The notes under the pieces: model-generated
Databases searched by the model: none
What the model was told of the DNA's origin: nothing
The model's input: the letters and a program-made list of their open reading frames with translations, nothing else
Program-made: the position numbers and the translations under genes
Source: Valencia hispanica
Lineage: Eukaryota; Chordata; Actinopteri; Cyprinodontiformes; Valenciidae
Length of the DNA stretch: 64,000 nucleotides
Direction of reading: 5' to 3'
Assembly: GCA_963556495.2 (NCBI GenBank)
Contig: OY747704.1
Span: 6,126,501-6,190,500 of the forward strand
Shown here: in pieces, positions 41,806 to 53,052 of the stretch
How the letters are laid out: the number at the start of each line of letters is the position of its first letter
Position numbering within the stretch: position 1 is the first letter of the stretch

Positions 41806-44470
41806 TGGAACCTTAAAATAATTTTTACATTTCGACCCATTTGTGTCCAAGTTTTAACTTCCAGGCTGATGTCTTGACATATTGCTTCAATATATTCGTT
41901 CCTTTATTTTGTGAGATGGACTAGTCTTTCCTGCAATAAAACAATACAAAATGATGCTGTCACCCCTGTACTTAACAGTGGGGATGGTGTTCTCAGTTTT
42001 GTAAGCTTTACTCTTTATTTCTCTCTAAATGTAATAATGATTAGTGGCATCAGACCACAGAAAATCTCTCCATAAATTAGGGTCTTTCTCCCTAAGTGTG
42101 CTGGCAAGTAGCTTAAATGTATTTGGTAAAAGATATTGTGGTTATCTAGTTATAATTCAAAACAAAGAGTTTTACTGTAAAAGAAAAGCTAAAATGTGTC
42201 ATGCTAGTGGATGTTGCTGGCAAGAATAGATTAATCATATCTAAAATGGTGGCAGTAATCAAAGGGAACACTTACTTTGGTCTAATAGCTATAGTTAACT
42301 ATTCAAACGAATTTTAACCATTAGAGGGCCTGAGAATAATCAGCTAATCTGAAAGATGGTTGTTGCTATTCCTCCTCCCCAGTCAATATTTTAAGGAATA
42401 CGAAAACTTTGATTATAGGGAGTTGACTCATTTATACTAACATAATTCTGCTGCAGCCATGTATCTGTGAGACAAAATAAATCAATCAAAAATCAAGTCA
42501 TTAGTTTAAGTGTTTGAAGAGCTCTGTCTTCAAACACTTTATACTTCATAGCCAGGATGTGGCTTTTCAAATTTAACCCAAAAGATGAAAAGACAAATAA
42601 AGGTGATTAAGTTATATATTGTCATGAAATGAAAAAAAAAAGTTTTCTCAAATTTTTGAACATTTCTGAGCAGAGAGATGCTAGTCTAACTATGACTACA
42701 GCTATTTTTAAACTCTGACATCTTCACTGTGTGTGTGTCTGCATGTGTGTGTGCGTGTGCATGTGTGTGTGTGTGTAAAGAGAGAGAATAAAAGATTGCA
42801 TAATAAAAGCCAAATTACACCACTCACATATCAAGCCCTCAAAAGGTCGAAAAAAAGCCAAAACTTTCCAGCAGATTATTCCACAACGGCTGCTGTAGGA
42901 GGGTATTATATCATTGAATATTACAGTGGGAGAAGTTATCCTTTGCTGTCAGTTTGATAAATCAGTTGTGATGGAACCTACTTTTTATTATGAACAAACC
43001 CTGTTGACTGCCTGGCTTCCTTGGCTGCATTCCCTGTCAAAACTCTGCTGCTGGATGCTGCTGTTGTCAAGTGTCCTTGAAAACGGTCCTCCATTTTGTA
43101 AAGCACATATTTCAGATAACAAGCATCAGTGTGTGGGAGAGGCCGATGGGAATCTGCTCCCTGATTTGGAGGAGCAGCCTGATGAGTTCTGTAGCAATGC
43201 TGGATCAGAGAGGAGAAAAGCTGTCACACTGCTGCATGGTTTGTGGGTGTGTTTACATGTGTACCTGTGTGCTTGTGTTCATATCATGGATTTTTGTTTC
43301 ATGTACCTCTTTATTCTGATGTATCATCAGGGACTGACTACATATTTAGAGCACAGGTTAAAGTCCAGTTGTCGGTTCTGAAAGGTGCCTGAGGCTGTAA
43401 ATCATTTCCCTGTTGGTTGCTGTGCCACTGCAGGAAACAGTTTGCAGCAATCTATGTTTAACCTGGAGGAGATCTATATTCTTTGTGTCTGCTCAGCAAG
43501 TTTGCACCGGGAGTGTTGGTGGTGACATTTCTGACTTGACTGGTTTAAGTGTGGATTTGATGCAGATAAAATTGATTAAAAATAATAATAAAATTTGCAT
43601 TAATGTATATTTTAGAAAATAGAAATAAAATTCCCTTTCACTAAACTTGACATCATTCTTTTCTCTGGTTTTCTGTCTGTATATTTCCTTCAACAAATAT
43701 TTCCTTAATATCATTAATAGTATTTCTATTTTATAACAATGCCGCCCTACCCATCAGCTTCACATTTGAACACTGACTGACTTTAGCACTGAACTGCTGC
43801 AGTCAGCAGAATAAAACTCATGTTTTGTATTTTTACTATTTTGTAATCTATAATGGATTAGAAGTGTAGAAAAAGTAAAAGAACAAACTCAAATTTCCTC
43901 CTGATTCTGTTCATTTTCCCTATGACATTTTAGCAAATACAAATACTGGAACTTCTGCAAGCTTATTGAGAAACTGTAGATTATGCATTATGTTTCATTC
44001 TTACAGATAAAAACAGAAAACGACAGAAAAGTAGAAGACCCTGCCTGAGTAAGTGTGATAAATGATCAAGGAAAAGAAAGCAGCTGGCAGTGGAGATTTG
44101 AGCTGACAGTCAATTTAACTCAATAAACACCCAAACAAATGCACGCGCACACACACATCAGCACAAAGTACTATAATACTGATATATGGAAGAAAATCAC
44201 AACTTTACACCACTCAAGAAGGGGATATGGTCTAAAACGAATAACTTTAGGGTTTCATCATAAAACAGGGTTAATGTGGATATTTTAACATTTGCTTTGA
44301 ACTGCACGTGGGATTCAGTGTTATACTGCATAGACTTAATTAATTTTAACATATCACTCTTTTTTTCTTGGAAATGGTGTTACCTATTTAATTTGGATTT
44401 TGTGTTTATAACAATTGAGCTTCAGGAACTGCGAAAGAAACAATAGTAATGTGTGAAAGGCAAACAGCAG
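41806..44470. other. Intron sequence with a (TG)n tract
   Basis: A TG/CATG microsatellite lies at about 42728-42776. Open frames at 42914-43381 have no recognised protein content. Confidence 0.4.
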
Positions 44471-44575
44471 ACATATTGGTATTAGTGATGTGCGATACCA
44501 CGGATTTCCTATCCGATCCGATACCAAGTAAAATGAAGGCGAGTATCGGCGATTCCGATCCGATACCGATACTTT

Positions 44576-45462
44576 GCTCAAGGCAAGGCAAGGCAAGGCA
44601 ATTTTATTTGTATAGCACACTTTCAACAGCAGGGTAATTCAAGGTGCTTTACATGATTTGGTGATTTAAAAGAAACACATAAAAGAAACACACATTATAC
44701 ATGATACACAATAAAGCAAGAGAAAAATAAAAAAAGCAAGAGAGCATGAACACATTTCATACATATAACATCAAGCATTTACTCAAAGGCAATTCTAAAC
44801 AGATGGGTTTTTAGTCTCGATTTAAAGCAGTTCAGAGTTTCAGCAGCTCTACACTCGTCAGGAAGTCTGTTCCAGATAAGGGGAGCATAGAAACTGAAAG
44901 CTGCTTCTCCATGTTTAGTTCTGAGTCTAGGGATGTTTAGTAGGCTAGAGTTGGAGGACCTGAGTGGTCTTGGTGGTTGGTACCATGACAACAGGTCTTC
45001 AACATATTTTGGTGCTAAGCCATGTAATGATTTATAAACTAGTAAAAGTATTTTAAAGTCTATTCTCTGAGCTACAGGGAGCCAGTGTAAGGACTTTAGA
45101 ACTGGGGTGATGTTCTCTACTTTCCTGGTTCTAGTGAGGACGCGAGCAGCAGCGTTCTGGATCAGCTGCAGCTGTCTGATTGACTTTTTAGGCAGACCTG
45201 TCAAGATGCTGTTGCAGTAATCAATCCGACTAAAGATAAACGCATGGATGAGTTTTTCTAGGTCGTGTTGCAAAATCAGTCCTTTAATCCTAGAAATGTT
45301 CTTCAGGTGATAGAACGCTGACCTTGTTATTGCCTTTATGTGACCCTGGAGGTTCAGGTCTGAGTCCATTACTACACCTAGGTTACAAACCTGATCAGTA
45401 GTTTCTAGGTGTATTAATTGAAGCTGTGTGCTGACTCTTGATCGTTCCTTGATCGTGCTCAA
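44576..45462 (-). mobile_element. 5'-truncated LINE nested in the hAT
   Basis: The insertion 44582-45456 is bounded by GCTCAA (44576-44581 and 45457-45462). Its 3' end, on the minus strand, finishes in repeated TTGCC/AGGCA units (44582-44601). The minus frame to 44779 encodes the L2/CR1-type C-terminal domain. The order of events is hAT first, LINE second. Confidence 0.9.
44779..45456 (-). pseudogene. LINE C-terminal ORF, largely open
   Basis: Motifs: FSRIDYCNSILTGLPKKSIR, QLQLIQNAAARVLTRTRKVE, ITPVLKSLHWLPVAQRIDFK, WNRLPDECRAAETLNCFKSR and LKTHLFRIAFE followed by stop. The frame is intact over more than 220 codons, suggesting a fairly recent insertion. The endonuclease and palm are missing through 5' truncation, so it cannot move itself. 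Confidence 0.85.
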
Positions 45463-45865
45463 ATATTACTGTTTGGGAAATTAAAGTAACAAGTAGTGTA
45501 CTTAAAAGTGTCACTTCATACTGAATGCAAGACATATAACTGGTTCTTCTTGTTTATTGATGAAGAATTATCATACAAGAAAAGAGCCAACTTACATATT
45601 TATTGACAGCATCTGAGCATGTGTGTCTTAAAACGCCTACCTGAACATCTCAACATAAAACAATAAACATTTAGAGGGCATTATTCAGATAAACTAGGGT
45701 AATTGTGGTTACTTTACTCTGTATTTCTATTTCCAATAAACTACATATTTGCTCCAAATGACTGAAATATCAATATTTTTATAAGAACATCGATTCTAGA
45801 ACATACAAAGCTGGTATTGGAGGTATCGATATTTTAGTATCAATCCGCACATCACTAATTGGTAT

Positions 45866-48040
45866 GTTATCACCAAACTATGACACTTCCAGCTCTGTGT
45901 TTCACAGGTGATATGAGATTTTGGTGTTGAAATGCTGTACTTGGTTTAAGTCAAACATGTATTCTGCTCTGATGGACAAATAATTCAATTTTTGATACAT
46001 CTGTCCAAAGAAAATTATTTTTAACACCTAGAACTGCATTTAAAGAAGGGACCCCTGGGACTCTAAAGTCTGTGCTCTTTAAGATGGAGTTTTTGCACAG
46101 TACAGCGCTTCGGGAAGTGATCAGGGAAGTGTGGATTGAAACACAGGCCACTATGAGACACTAAAGTTGCAGTGGATAACCAAAGTAGAGTCTGGACTCC
46201 CTTGAATAAGTTGAAGGAATTTCGAAAAAAGTATGACAACATTTTTAACTGTTTTTTTGCAAGTATTCTATTTAAATAAGGTATTGCGCAAAATTTGCGG
46301 ATATTTTATAAGGAACTTTGTCTCAGGTTTGGTTTGTGTCTTTAAGCATGCCAACAAAGAACATTGTTACGTCACAAATCCTGTTGATGACTGAAACTAT
46401 GAATTAACCACACCCATTTTTTAATTCCCTGCTACTGGTCAAAATACACACTGGTTTAATATATCAGATGCTGAACATATCCTATAAGCATTTCTACATT
46501 AGTTTTTGATTAACAAGGGCTATTGCCTCTTACTAGCTAAAAGATCAAAAAGTTTTAAGCTGATGTTACTTAATCTAAACTTCCCATTGTATTTGAATAA
46601 CCTATTTGAAAACAGAAGTTCTATATGATTTGGACAGTTTTTGACAGAGAAGAGTAAAAAATGATACCATCATTACCATAGTAATTCTTAGTTTAGAGCA
46701 TCAGTCAAATTCACGTCCTGGCTTCTAGAGGGCCCTCTATGTAGTCTGAATGACCAGCACTGACGTCTACACTGGCCTTTTGTCCTCTCTATTAGCTCAC
46801 CACCAGCATAAAAATATACCCAACTGCTTTTATCATAGAAACAATTCCCTCCCTTCCACTCTCTATCCACCTACCCGTTCTGCCCTACGCAAGTCCTGCA
46901 GAGAGCTCTTCTTCCGCCCACTCCAACCCAGCTCAAGCACTGCGTGGAAGCATATATAGCCTAAATCGCACTTGAGTGTCCCTTGCCTCTGCCAGTTCCA
47001 GCACTGATCTTTGCCTCTCTCAGGCTGCAGATGATGGGCCTGCAAAAACACCAGGCCCAAAATAGGACAGCAGCTCTTAGAATCTATTGTTGGAAGTCAA
47101 AGCTGAACCAAGTAAATGGACTTGCCTGCGGAGGCTTTCTTTGTCGTGCAGCACTTTCTCTCTGTCATTTGTTAGACAAGCTCTAGTTGCAGACTACCAT
47201 TACTCCCTGTAGCTTTATTTGGTCATTTTCTATTGCTTGGTAAGCAACATGATACTTTTTACCATGGCTGGAAGAGGGTGGAATTAAAAAAATGAATGAT
47301 GTGGTGTTGCCCATCATCACTACAGTATGAACTATGAGATTAAATAAAAAGGAAACCTAAATGATTACTCAAACGTACCAATTCTGAAAGCTAATATATA
47401 TTAAGAATAATTCTATGAATTCTGGTAATTCAGCCCTTTATTTTCAGGTATGTTGGACCATGAGCTCATCTAAAACTTGTAGAACAGCAACACTTTAGGA
47501 CCCTGCCATAGATGGGTCCATGGTCTTCTTATATACTTCCTTTTTCTTACCCCATGGGTTTCTTTAAAAGTTTGGTATGGAGAAGTGATGGCCATATAAG
47601 GTTGATTTTGCATCTGTTGAACTATTTCTGTCTTGATTTGCCATATTTGCCAAGAAAAAGGATCTGGTTTTGCTGTTGCCTTGGTAGGCCAGCAGATGGG
47701 AGTGGCCAAGTCCAGAGATGGCTGAGGCAGAAAGCAGAGCTAATGGTGGAGAGACTTGTTGTCCTATTGAATTCCAACAGCAGAGCAAATGAGATGGGGG
47801 GCAGATTAGCTAGTGAGGTTGACTTGAAGTTGTGAATTTGGACCAGCGATGGGCTCTTGTGGAGCAGAGATAGTTTTTCTGCAAGAATTTTGCTGCATGG
47901 GTCTGATAACGGATTTGTTCTTCTCAGAACCACAGCCTTAAACAGACAGGTGTGTTTAGTGCACAAAAAGACAGGTTAAATTTTAGATAGAATCTTAATA
48001 GTAACAGATCTCTTGATTACTGCTTTAAGGAAGGTGCATG
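45866..48040. other. Intron sequence, unassigned
   Basis: Several medium frames (46750-47186, 47470-47966) on both strands lack recognisable content. The composition at 46730-47180 is more balanced than its surroundings but no family could be assigned. Confidence 0.35.
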
Positions 48041-48124
48041 AAGTAAATAAGTAAAACTTTATTAATATAGCAACCTTCAAGATCACCCTTTAAAATCAGA
48101 AAGGGCTTCACAAGAGCCAGCATG

Positions 48125-48717
48125 TTAAAAGAGTAACTCACCCCCAAATCAACTTTTTTTTGCTGAAAAACAGTATAAATGACAGTATAATAGTGATGTC
48201 TACAAGTGTTGTCATTGTTTTGGTATTTCAGTCCAACTTAGTAAAAATATAAATTTTCTCCCTAAAACCGTCAGTGTGGTATCCTCTTCAGGTCAAGACT
48301 CTATACTGCACTTAAATTTTAATCCGGCATTGCTGTTTACTCTGCGGTGAGGGCTGACATCAGACACCCTGCCGCTGTAGGGTATAAAAGCAGCCGACTC
48401 TTCACCCGCCCCTCCTTCACAGAACCTCACTCCCTTTTCTCTCTTTCCTCTGTTGAAGGAGGTGGCGAGGAATCCTCCACCTCAAAAGATTGCTCTGAGG
48501 CAAAGGAGCTCACACTGCTCTCCATCTTTCTTGCCATCTGTGTCTATGCCACTGCAGCAGAGCTGCTGTCAACATGTCAATTACAGCCCAGACCACACCC
48601 AGCCCTCTCCCTCCGTGTTTTCGCTGGTCTGCCAGGCAACGGCACCTTTTGGAGCATTTTTCAAACAGGACATGTGGGCGGAGAAAGATTCTGGTAGGGG
48701 GGTGAGTTGGTTTTTAA
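48125..48717 (-). mobile_element. TTAA-flanked DNA element, copy 2 (about 590 bp)
   Basis: TTAA at 48125-48128 and 48714-48717. Left end AGTAACTCACCCCCAAATCA; the right end, reversed, contains CCAACTCACCCCCC. Interior text matches copy 1: CACCCTGCCGCTGTAGGGTA, GAGGTGG, GCTGTCAACATGT and GGTCTGCCAGGCAAC. A second TTAAAAGAG occurs at about 48765 as well as 48125, so the exact right limit could be about 50 bp further out. Confidence 0.7.
48427..48525 (-). pseudogene. TTAA element copy 2: minus-strand ORF start
   Basis: ATG at 48525 opens 32 codons on the minus strand (ASEQSFEVEDSSPPPSTEER, then a short basic end and stop at 48427). The core matches copy 1. Upstream of this ATG on the minus strand is CpG-containing sequence. 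Function unknown. Confidence 0.5.
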
Positions 48718-49185
48718 AAACACAAAAGAAATTAAGATTTGAAAATATATGTTTTTAATTGGCTTTTAAAAGAGACATCATAGCTGACTGATCAAGTCCA
48801 AAAGAGGAGAGTTCGAGAGTCTTTGGACCACAGAACAGAACAGAACACTTTGTCTCCTTTTGTCTTCATCTTATTTGGGGGAACCATCAGCAGACCCTGA
48901 TCACAGGAACTCAAGAAACTGCAAGGGACACATGGATGCAGAAGCCCTCTGATATAGCCTGGTGCCTGTCCTTAAAGTTCTCTCCAAGTCAATAGAATTA
49001 TCTTGCATTGCACTCAAAAATAAAGTAGAAGCCAGTGTAGTTGCATCAAGATTGGAGTGACGTGAAGTTCTGGAGGATTTTGTCAGAAGCCTGGCAGCTT
49101 CAGTTTGAACAACTTGAAAACTTTTTGGATGCTCTTTGCTAAGACATGTGCATAGTACATTGAAATAACCCAATCATAAGGAAAC

Positions 49186-49620
49186 GAAAACATGAAAAAT
49201 TATTTTCAGTTCCGAAATTGCCCCGGTGGAGTTTTGCTTGGCATCTTTTCCCAGATGATAAATAGAAGAGCATACCACAGACTTCACATGTGTGTACAAA
49301 GTAAAACCAGAATGAAAATTTATGCCGAGATTTCTAACAAAGGATTTTGCCAAAGAACCAAGAGGTCCAGGAAGTACTGATTAAGAGCCTCATTGAACCT
49401 TAAATGTCTGCTTGATCAAGTAAGCAGTTTACAATGTAGCTTTGCACCTCTGGGGAAAACAGCAACAGAGGAAAGACATATGAACAACAAACACCCCAGT
49501 GACACAACAGCCCCCTCAAAGTAAGAAATGAGCATAGGATCAAGAGTTAAGAAAATCAGGAGCTCAGTAACATTCCTCTAGGCCAAGACCCTAACTACCA
49601 AGAATCCTAGCCATGCCAGT
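49186..49620. other. Intron sequence, unassigned
   Basis: No clear signature; it may partly belong to the Gypsy relic that follows. Confidence 0.35.
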
Positions 49621-49624
49621 AAAC

Positions 49625-49812
49625 ATTTACAGTGCAGTGTATACTGGGGGTGTACAGGGAGTTTTCATTGAGGACAATTGGGTTGGAATGACTTGGCTTG
49701 ATTTGGGAGACATGGAACATGGGGTGAATTCTGAGACAAGGAGAAGCTTCAAACAAACTGCTGAATGACTGGTAACTGCCTCAATCTTGGAGGGACCAAT
49801 AAATCTAGAGCC
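49625..49812 (-). pseudogene. Gypsy integrase C-terminal fragment
   Basis: On the minus strand the frame reads SRFIGPSKIEAVTSHSAVCL, then LKLLLVSEFTPCSMSPKSSQ, resembling the (k)F(i)GPf.I..v....AV.L.LP...ri(h)P.FHVS stretch of fish Gypsy integrases upstream of the chromodomain. The diagnostic HVS is degraded to SMS. It abuts a TIR element B end at 49809. Confidence 0.55.
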
Positions 49813-49870
49813 CCTTTCAAACAGGCCAGTGGATAACTGTATGTTAATGGATAGCTGTTCAGGGACCCCC
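49809..49870 (+). repeat. TIR element B, left-end fragment
   Basis: AGCCCCTTTCAAACAGGCCA matches the left ends at 29721 and 58750; similarity fades within about 25 bp and no right end was found. Confidence 0.6.
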
Positions 49871-49979
49871 AGCTTACTCCTTGGCTTTAGTCATGTAACA
49901 CTGGCTAGATAAGAGTTGTTTTATCAGTCAACTATAATCTAATGTTAGCACAGCTCTGTAAAGTTGTTTACGTTACTCA

Positions 49980-50301
49980 ATGTGGGCGGGGCCAGGGCTA
50001 AGCACTGGGATACTGGCTCTTTTTTCTTTTCTCATCTTCACATGTATATTACCAAATGTCTTTGTCACCCCTTTTTTCTTCTTTTATCACTCACACACAA
50101 ATAATTTTTTTCATAATATAACTATTTCTTTCTCTCTCACCCTCACCCTTAACACCTTCACAACTTTCTTCTATTTTTCTCTTTATTTTTCTCTTACTTA
50201 TTTCTCGGCTTTCTTTTGGATTTCCAATCTTAAACTAATAATGCACCTGTGTTTATCTGTTTCTATGGTGAAATGGACTTTACAACTTTTGTCTCAAAAC
50301 T
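49980..50301 (+). other. Pyrimidine-rich leader upstream of L1-Tx1-like ORF
   Basis: A T/C-rich tract immediately upstream of the endonuclease ATG, probably the 5' region of the element. No ORF1 (gag-like) protein is recognisable, so the copy may be 5'-truncated. Confidence 0.4.
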
Positions 50302-50655
50302 ATGGCTACTCTAAGGTTTGTCACATGGAATATTCATGGAGCTGGCACCAGAGAGAAAAGAGTTAAGATTTTTAACCAGCTTAAAAGAATGAAGGCAGAT
50401 GTCGTCTTATTACAAGAAACCCATAAGTCTACCTCAGCTGCAGTTGATCGTAAATCCCCTGAGTTTCCTAATGTGTTTTCTGCATGCTATAACTCTAGAC
50501 AAAGGGGAGTAGCAATATTAATAAATAAAAATGTTAATTTTACAGTAATAGATACAGTTACAGATCCAGAGGGTAGATTTATTATAGTAGAACTATCTAT
50601 ACATAACCGAAAGTTATGTATTGTAAGTATATATGGTCCAAATGTTGATGACCCC
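50302..50655 (+). pseudogene. L1-Tx1-like LINE, endonuclease part 1
   Basis: Starts at ATG 50302 with LRFVTWNIHGAGTREKRVKI, then KADVVLLQETHKS, RGVAILINKNVNF and CIVSIYGPNVDDP, the first motifs of L1/Tx1 endonuclease (N of WNI.G, QETH). The coding sequence stops at 50655 where a solo LTR is inserted; it resumes at 52129. Confidence 0.9.
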
Positions 50656-52128
50656 TGTTGTGCCGCAGATAGGTAGGATTTGGCTATGAATAATTATGAA
50701 TAATTGCTTAGGGCAATTATTAATAAGATTAATAATTTTACGTAAAAATTATCAAGTTTAGGGGCACCATCCTGTTGGATTCCAGGAACATTTATATATA
50801 TATAGCCAAATTGTTCAGTCTCAGATAATTAAACAATAGATGAAGGAATAAGTTCTAACACTGTGGACATTAATTGTATGCATCACTCCAAGTAATCCCA
50901 GACAACTTCTCTTTAAGATAAGGGGACTTTATTTAGGAAATAGAAAATCCCATCTATTCTAAAGCATGCTAAAATTACTACAGATCTTAGACAATAATAA
51001 TAGGTGAACATTAAACACAATTAACATGAAATGAAATCAGTGAGACAGCTGAGGTTCGGGTCAGAAAAGGAGGGGGGCCCTCACTCCAGGGGGCTCAAAT
51101 CACAGATAGCCTAGGAGACAAAGTCATAAATCTCAGCTCTGTGCCAAGATGGAGGGGAGCACATGGAGTCTAAGAAAGAATCATAAAACTAGCTTTGGCT
51201 AAAGGAGCACATGGGGGAAGCGTCCATGTGGTAGGCCTCTGCTTTAGCGACAGACTAAAGACAATGGAGTTAAACTTTTCAGCTAAGACCAGCTAACGCA
51301 GGCCGGTCCGAGCCCGACTGCTAATGGAGTTATCAGGGAGGGAGAGAGAGGGAAAACAAGAGGAAGAAAAAAAGAAAGGCGTGATCTGCTCAGGATAAAA
51401 CAGACAGTTTCAAAGACAGCAATTTCACAGCTCAGACTTATACGTGCGACGACGCAAAAATGAGCAAACAGGTACAGCGCTTAAAAACACTTTAACCAAC
51501 AATGAACGAGATCTAACTCGTTAAAACTCAATTTTCTCTGTTTATCTATGCCCAGACACATTATTAGTATAAATGAACCGGTTCAGTCCTACTTTGCCTT
51601 GAAGGAGGTCCATTCCACTAGGAGGAGAGTGAATTGTGTCCGTAGTTGAGCAAGAAAAGGAAGAGTTATAAAAAAACCTGTACAGGATTTTAAGGACCGT
51701 GTGGCCCAAAGGCAGGCTGGATGGCCTGTAGGTCGACGTCTAACGAACTGTTTGGGAACAATTCTGATATAGCTCACACGAGATACACAAACCGGATGAG
51801 CACTTCGAAGCGAGTTCTTCCCCGGTCCAGCGGGTCAGAACAAAAGAGAATCTTCACCAGTGAGATGTCCTCTGTTCAGCAGTAGTTCATCCAAGAACTT
51901 CCAGCTGGAGAACAATTCAAAATGGGCGCGACTACTCTTATAGCCCCCTTTGGCCGTGAGGTCATCGCTGATGTCACCGTGGGTGGTCACAGACCAATAG
52001 GAGTGTGTTGGGGGTCACTGCTAGGATTGCTGGGAAATGTGGTCTGCTCAGTCCATCTTTGAAATAGCTCCCAGACATCCAAAAGTCTGTTCAGTTCATC
52101 TTATGACAAAATGCAATCACAACACCCC
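50652..52128 (-). mobile_element. Solo LTR (1469 bp) of a retrovirus-like element, 4-bp TSD
   Basis: The unit 50656-52124 starts TGTTGTG and ends CACAACA, flanked by CCCC on both sides (50652-50655 and 52125-52128). Excising it restores the LINE reading frame across Asp-Asp-Pro. On the minus strand a TATAAG box lies at 51943-51936 and AATAAA at 50933-50928, so transcription would run leftward: a short U3 (about 175 bp), a very long R (about 1 kb) and U5. No internal genes remain. A 4-bp TSD fits several retrovirus groups; class not determined. Confidence 0.85.
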
Positions 52129-52536
52129 TCATTCTTTCATTCCTTCTTCTCGGTGCTCCTTGAACACATGGATTGCTCAATTCTTCTTGGGGGCGACCTC
52201 AACTTTGGTTTAAATGAAGAAATAGACAGGCTCACCACAGCATGGACTCAGCGCAGCTGGAAATCAATAGATATAGTCAAACAGTACATGAGCGATTATG
52301 GACTTTGTGATGGATGGCGATCTCTTCACCCCAATGACAAAAAATATACTTTCTTCTTAAACGTCCACCATTCATATTCTCGACTGGATTATTTGTTAGT
52401 CAGCAGCTCACTGTTGACTGACATATCAGACACTGAGATACACCCTATAGCTGTTAGCGATCATGCTCCTGTTTCTCTAACTTTAGTAAATAAAACAGAA
52501 ATGCCTCAAAGCAAAAATTGGAGATTTAATATATAA
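52129..52536 (+). pseudogene. L1-Tx1-like LINE, endonuclease part 2
   Basis: Continues part 1: ILLGGDLNFGLNEEIDRLTT, YGLCDGWRSLHPNDKKYTFF, SRLDYLLVSSSLL and HPIAVSDHAPVSLTL (catalytic GGDLN and SDHAP present). A stop at 52534-52536 follows KNWRFNI. Confidence 0.9.
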
Positions 52537-53052
52537 TTACTTAAGGATATATAATTTATTAAATATTTTGTAAAAGAGTGGGCTTCTTATTTGGAATATA
52601 ATGACCTACATGGTATGTCACCATCCATTCTTTGGGAGGCAGGGAAAGCTGTGATTAGAGGTAAAATAATCTCATTCTCATCAAATAAAAAGAAAATAGA
52701 AAAAAAGCTTATTCAGGAATTAGAAGAAACTATTAATTCATTAGAAGCTTCTCTGGATGAGGAGAGACTAGGCAAAATCTGTAAAGCAAAGCTAGAATTA
52801 AATGAAATTATTAATAAACAGACCCAGTTCTTAATTCAAAGATTTAGGATAGAAAACTTTGAACAAGGTAATAAATCAGGTAGATTTTTGGCTAACCAGC
52901 TTAAAATTAATAAAGAAAAAACAACTATATCTGATATTAAAGATCAGACCGGGAGTACAGTATATGATCCTGGAAGAATAAACAACACCTTTAAAGAATT
53001 TTACAAGGCTTTATACTCACCAGAGATAAACCCATCAGATCATGAAATTTAA
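52537..53052 (+). pseudogene. L1-Tx1-like LINE, linker region
   Basis: Reads WEAGKAVIRGKIISFSSNKK, a lysine/glutamate-rich coiled-coil-like segment, KSGRFLANQLKINKEKTTIS and FKEFYKALYSPE, as between endonuclease and polymerase in L1-Tx1 elements. A stop closes it at 53050-53052; the frame resumes directly as FLDNITLPKLSESQA. Confidence 0.85.

Larger units (their letters stand above)
44475..45865. mobile_element. hAT element with 8-bp TSD, carrying a nested LINE
   Basis: The element 44483-45857 starts TAGTGATGTGCGATACCACG and ends ATCCGCACATCACTA, with identical flanks ATTGGTAT (44475-44482 and 45858-45865). Subterminal repeats of CCGATCCGATAC type support hAT. Removing the nested LINE leaves a roughly 500-bp non-autonomous element. 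Confidence 0.95.
48045..49185 (-). pseudogene. LINE 3' end (L2/CR1-like) interrupted by TTAA element
   Basis: On the minus strand, 49180 down to about 48900 reads LAKSIQKVF-type text, then LLTKSSRTS, and in shifted frames MQLHWLLLYF and KIILLT, the C-terminal domain around HWLP. The 3' end at 48050-48120 has the tail-like text AAAACTTTATTAATATAGCA. The TTAA element lies between them in the 3'UTR. Confidence 0.65.

Noticed and set aside
42914..43381. 155-codon plus-strand frame
   Set aside because: Cys/Leu-rich text with no recognised family; adjacent to a TG repeat; no second line of support.
46688..47966. Medium frames on both strands
   Set aside because: No recognisable domain, overlapping on opposite strands, no splice structure; most likely chance.
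48714..48775. TTAAAAGAG as a 9-bp TSD for the second TTAA element
   Set aside because: The right copy lies about 50 bp beyond the inverted terminus; TTAA adjacent to the terminus on both sides is simpler and agrees with copy 1.
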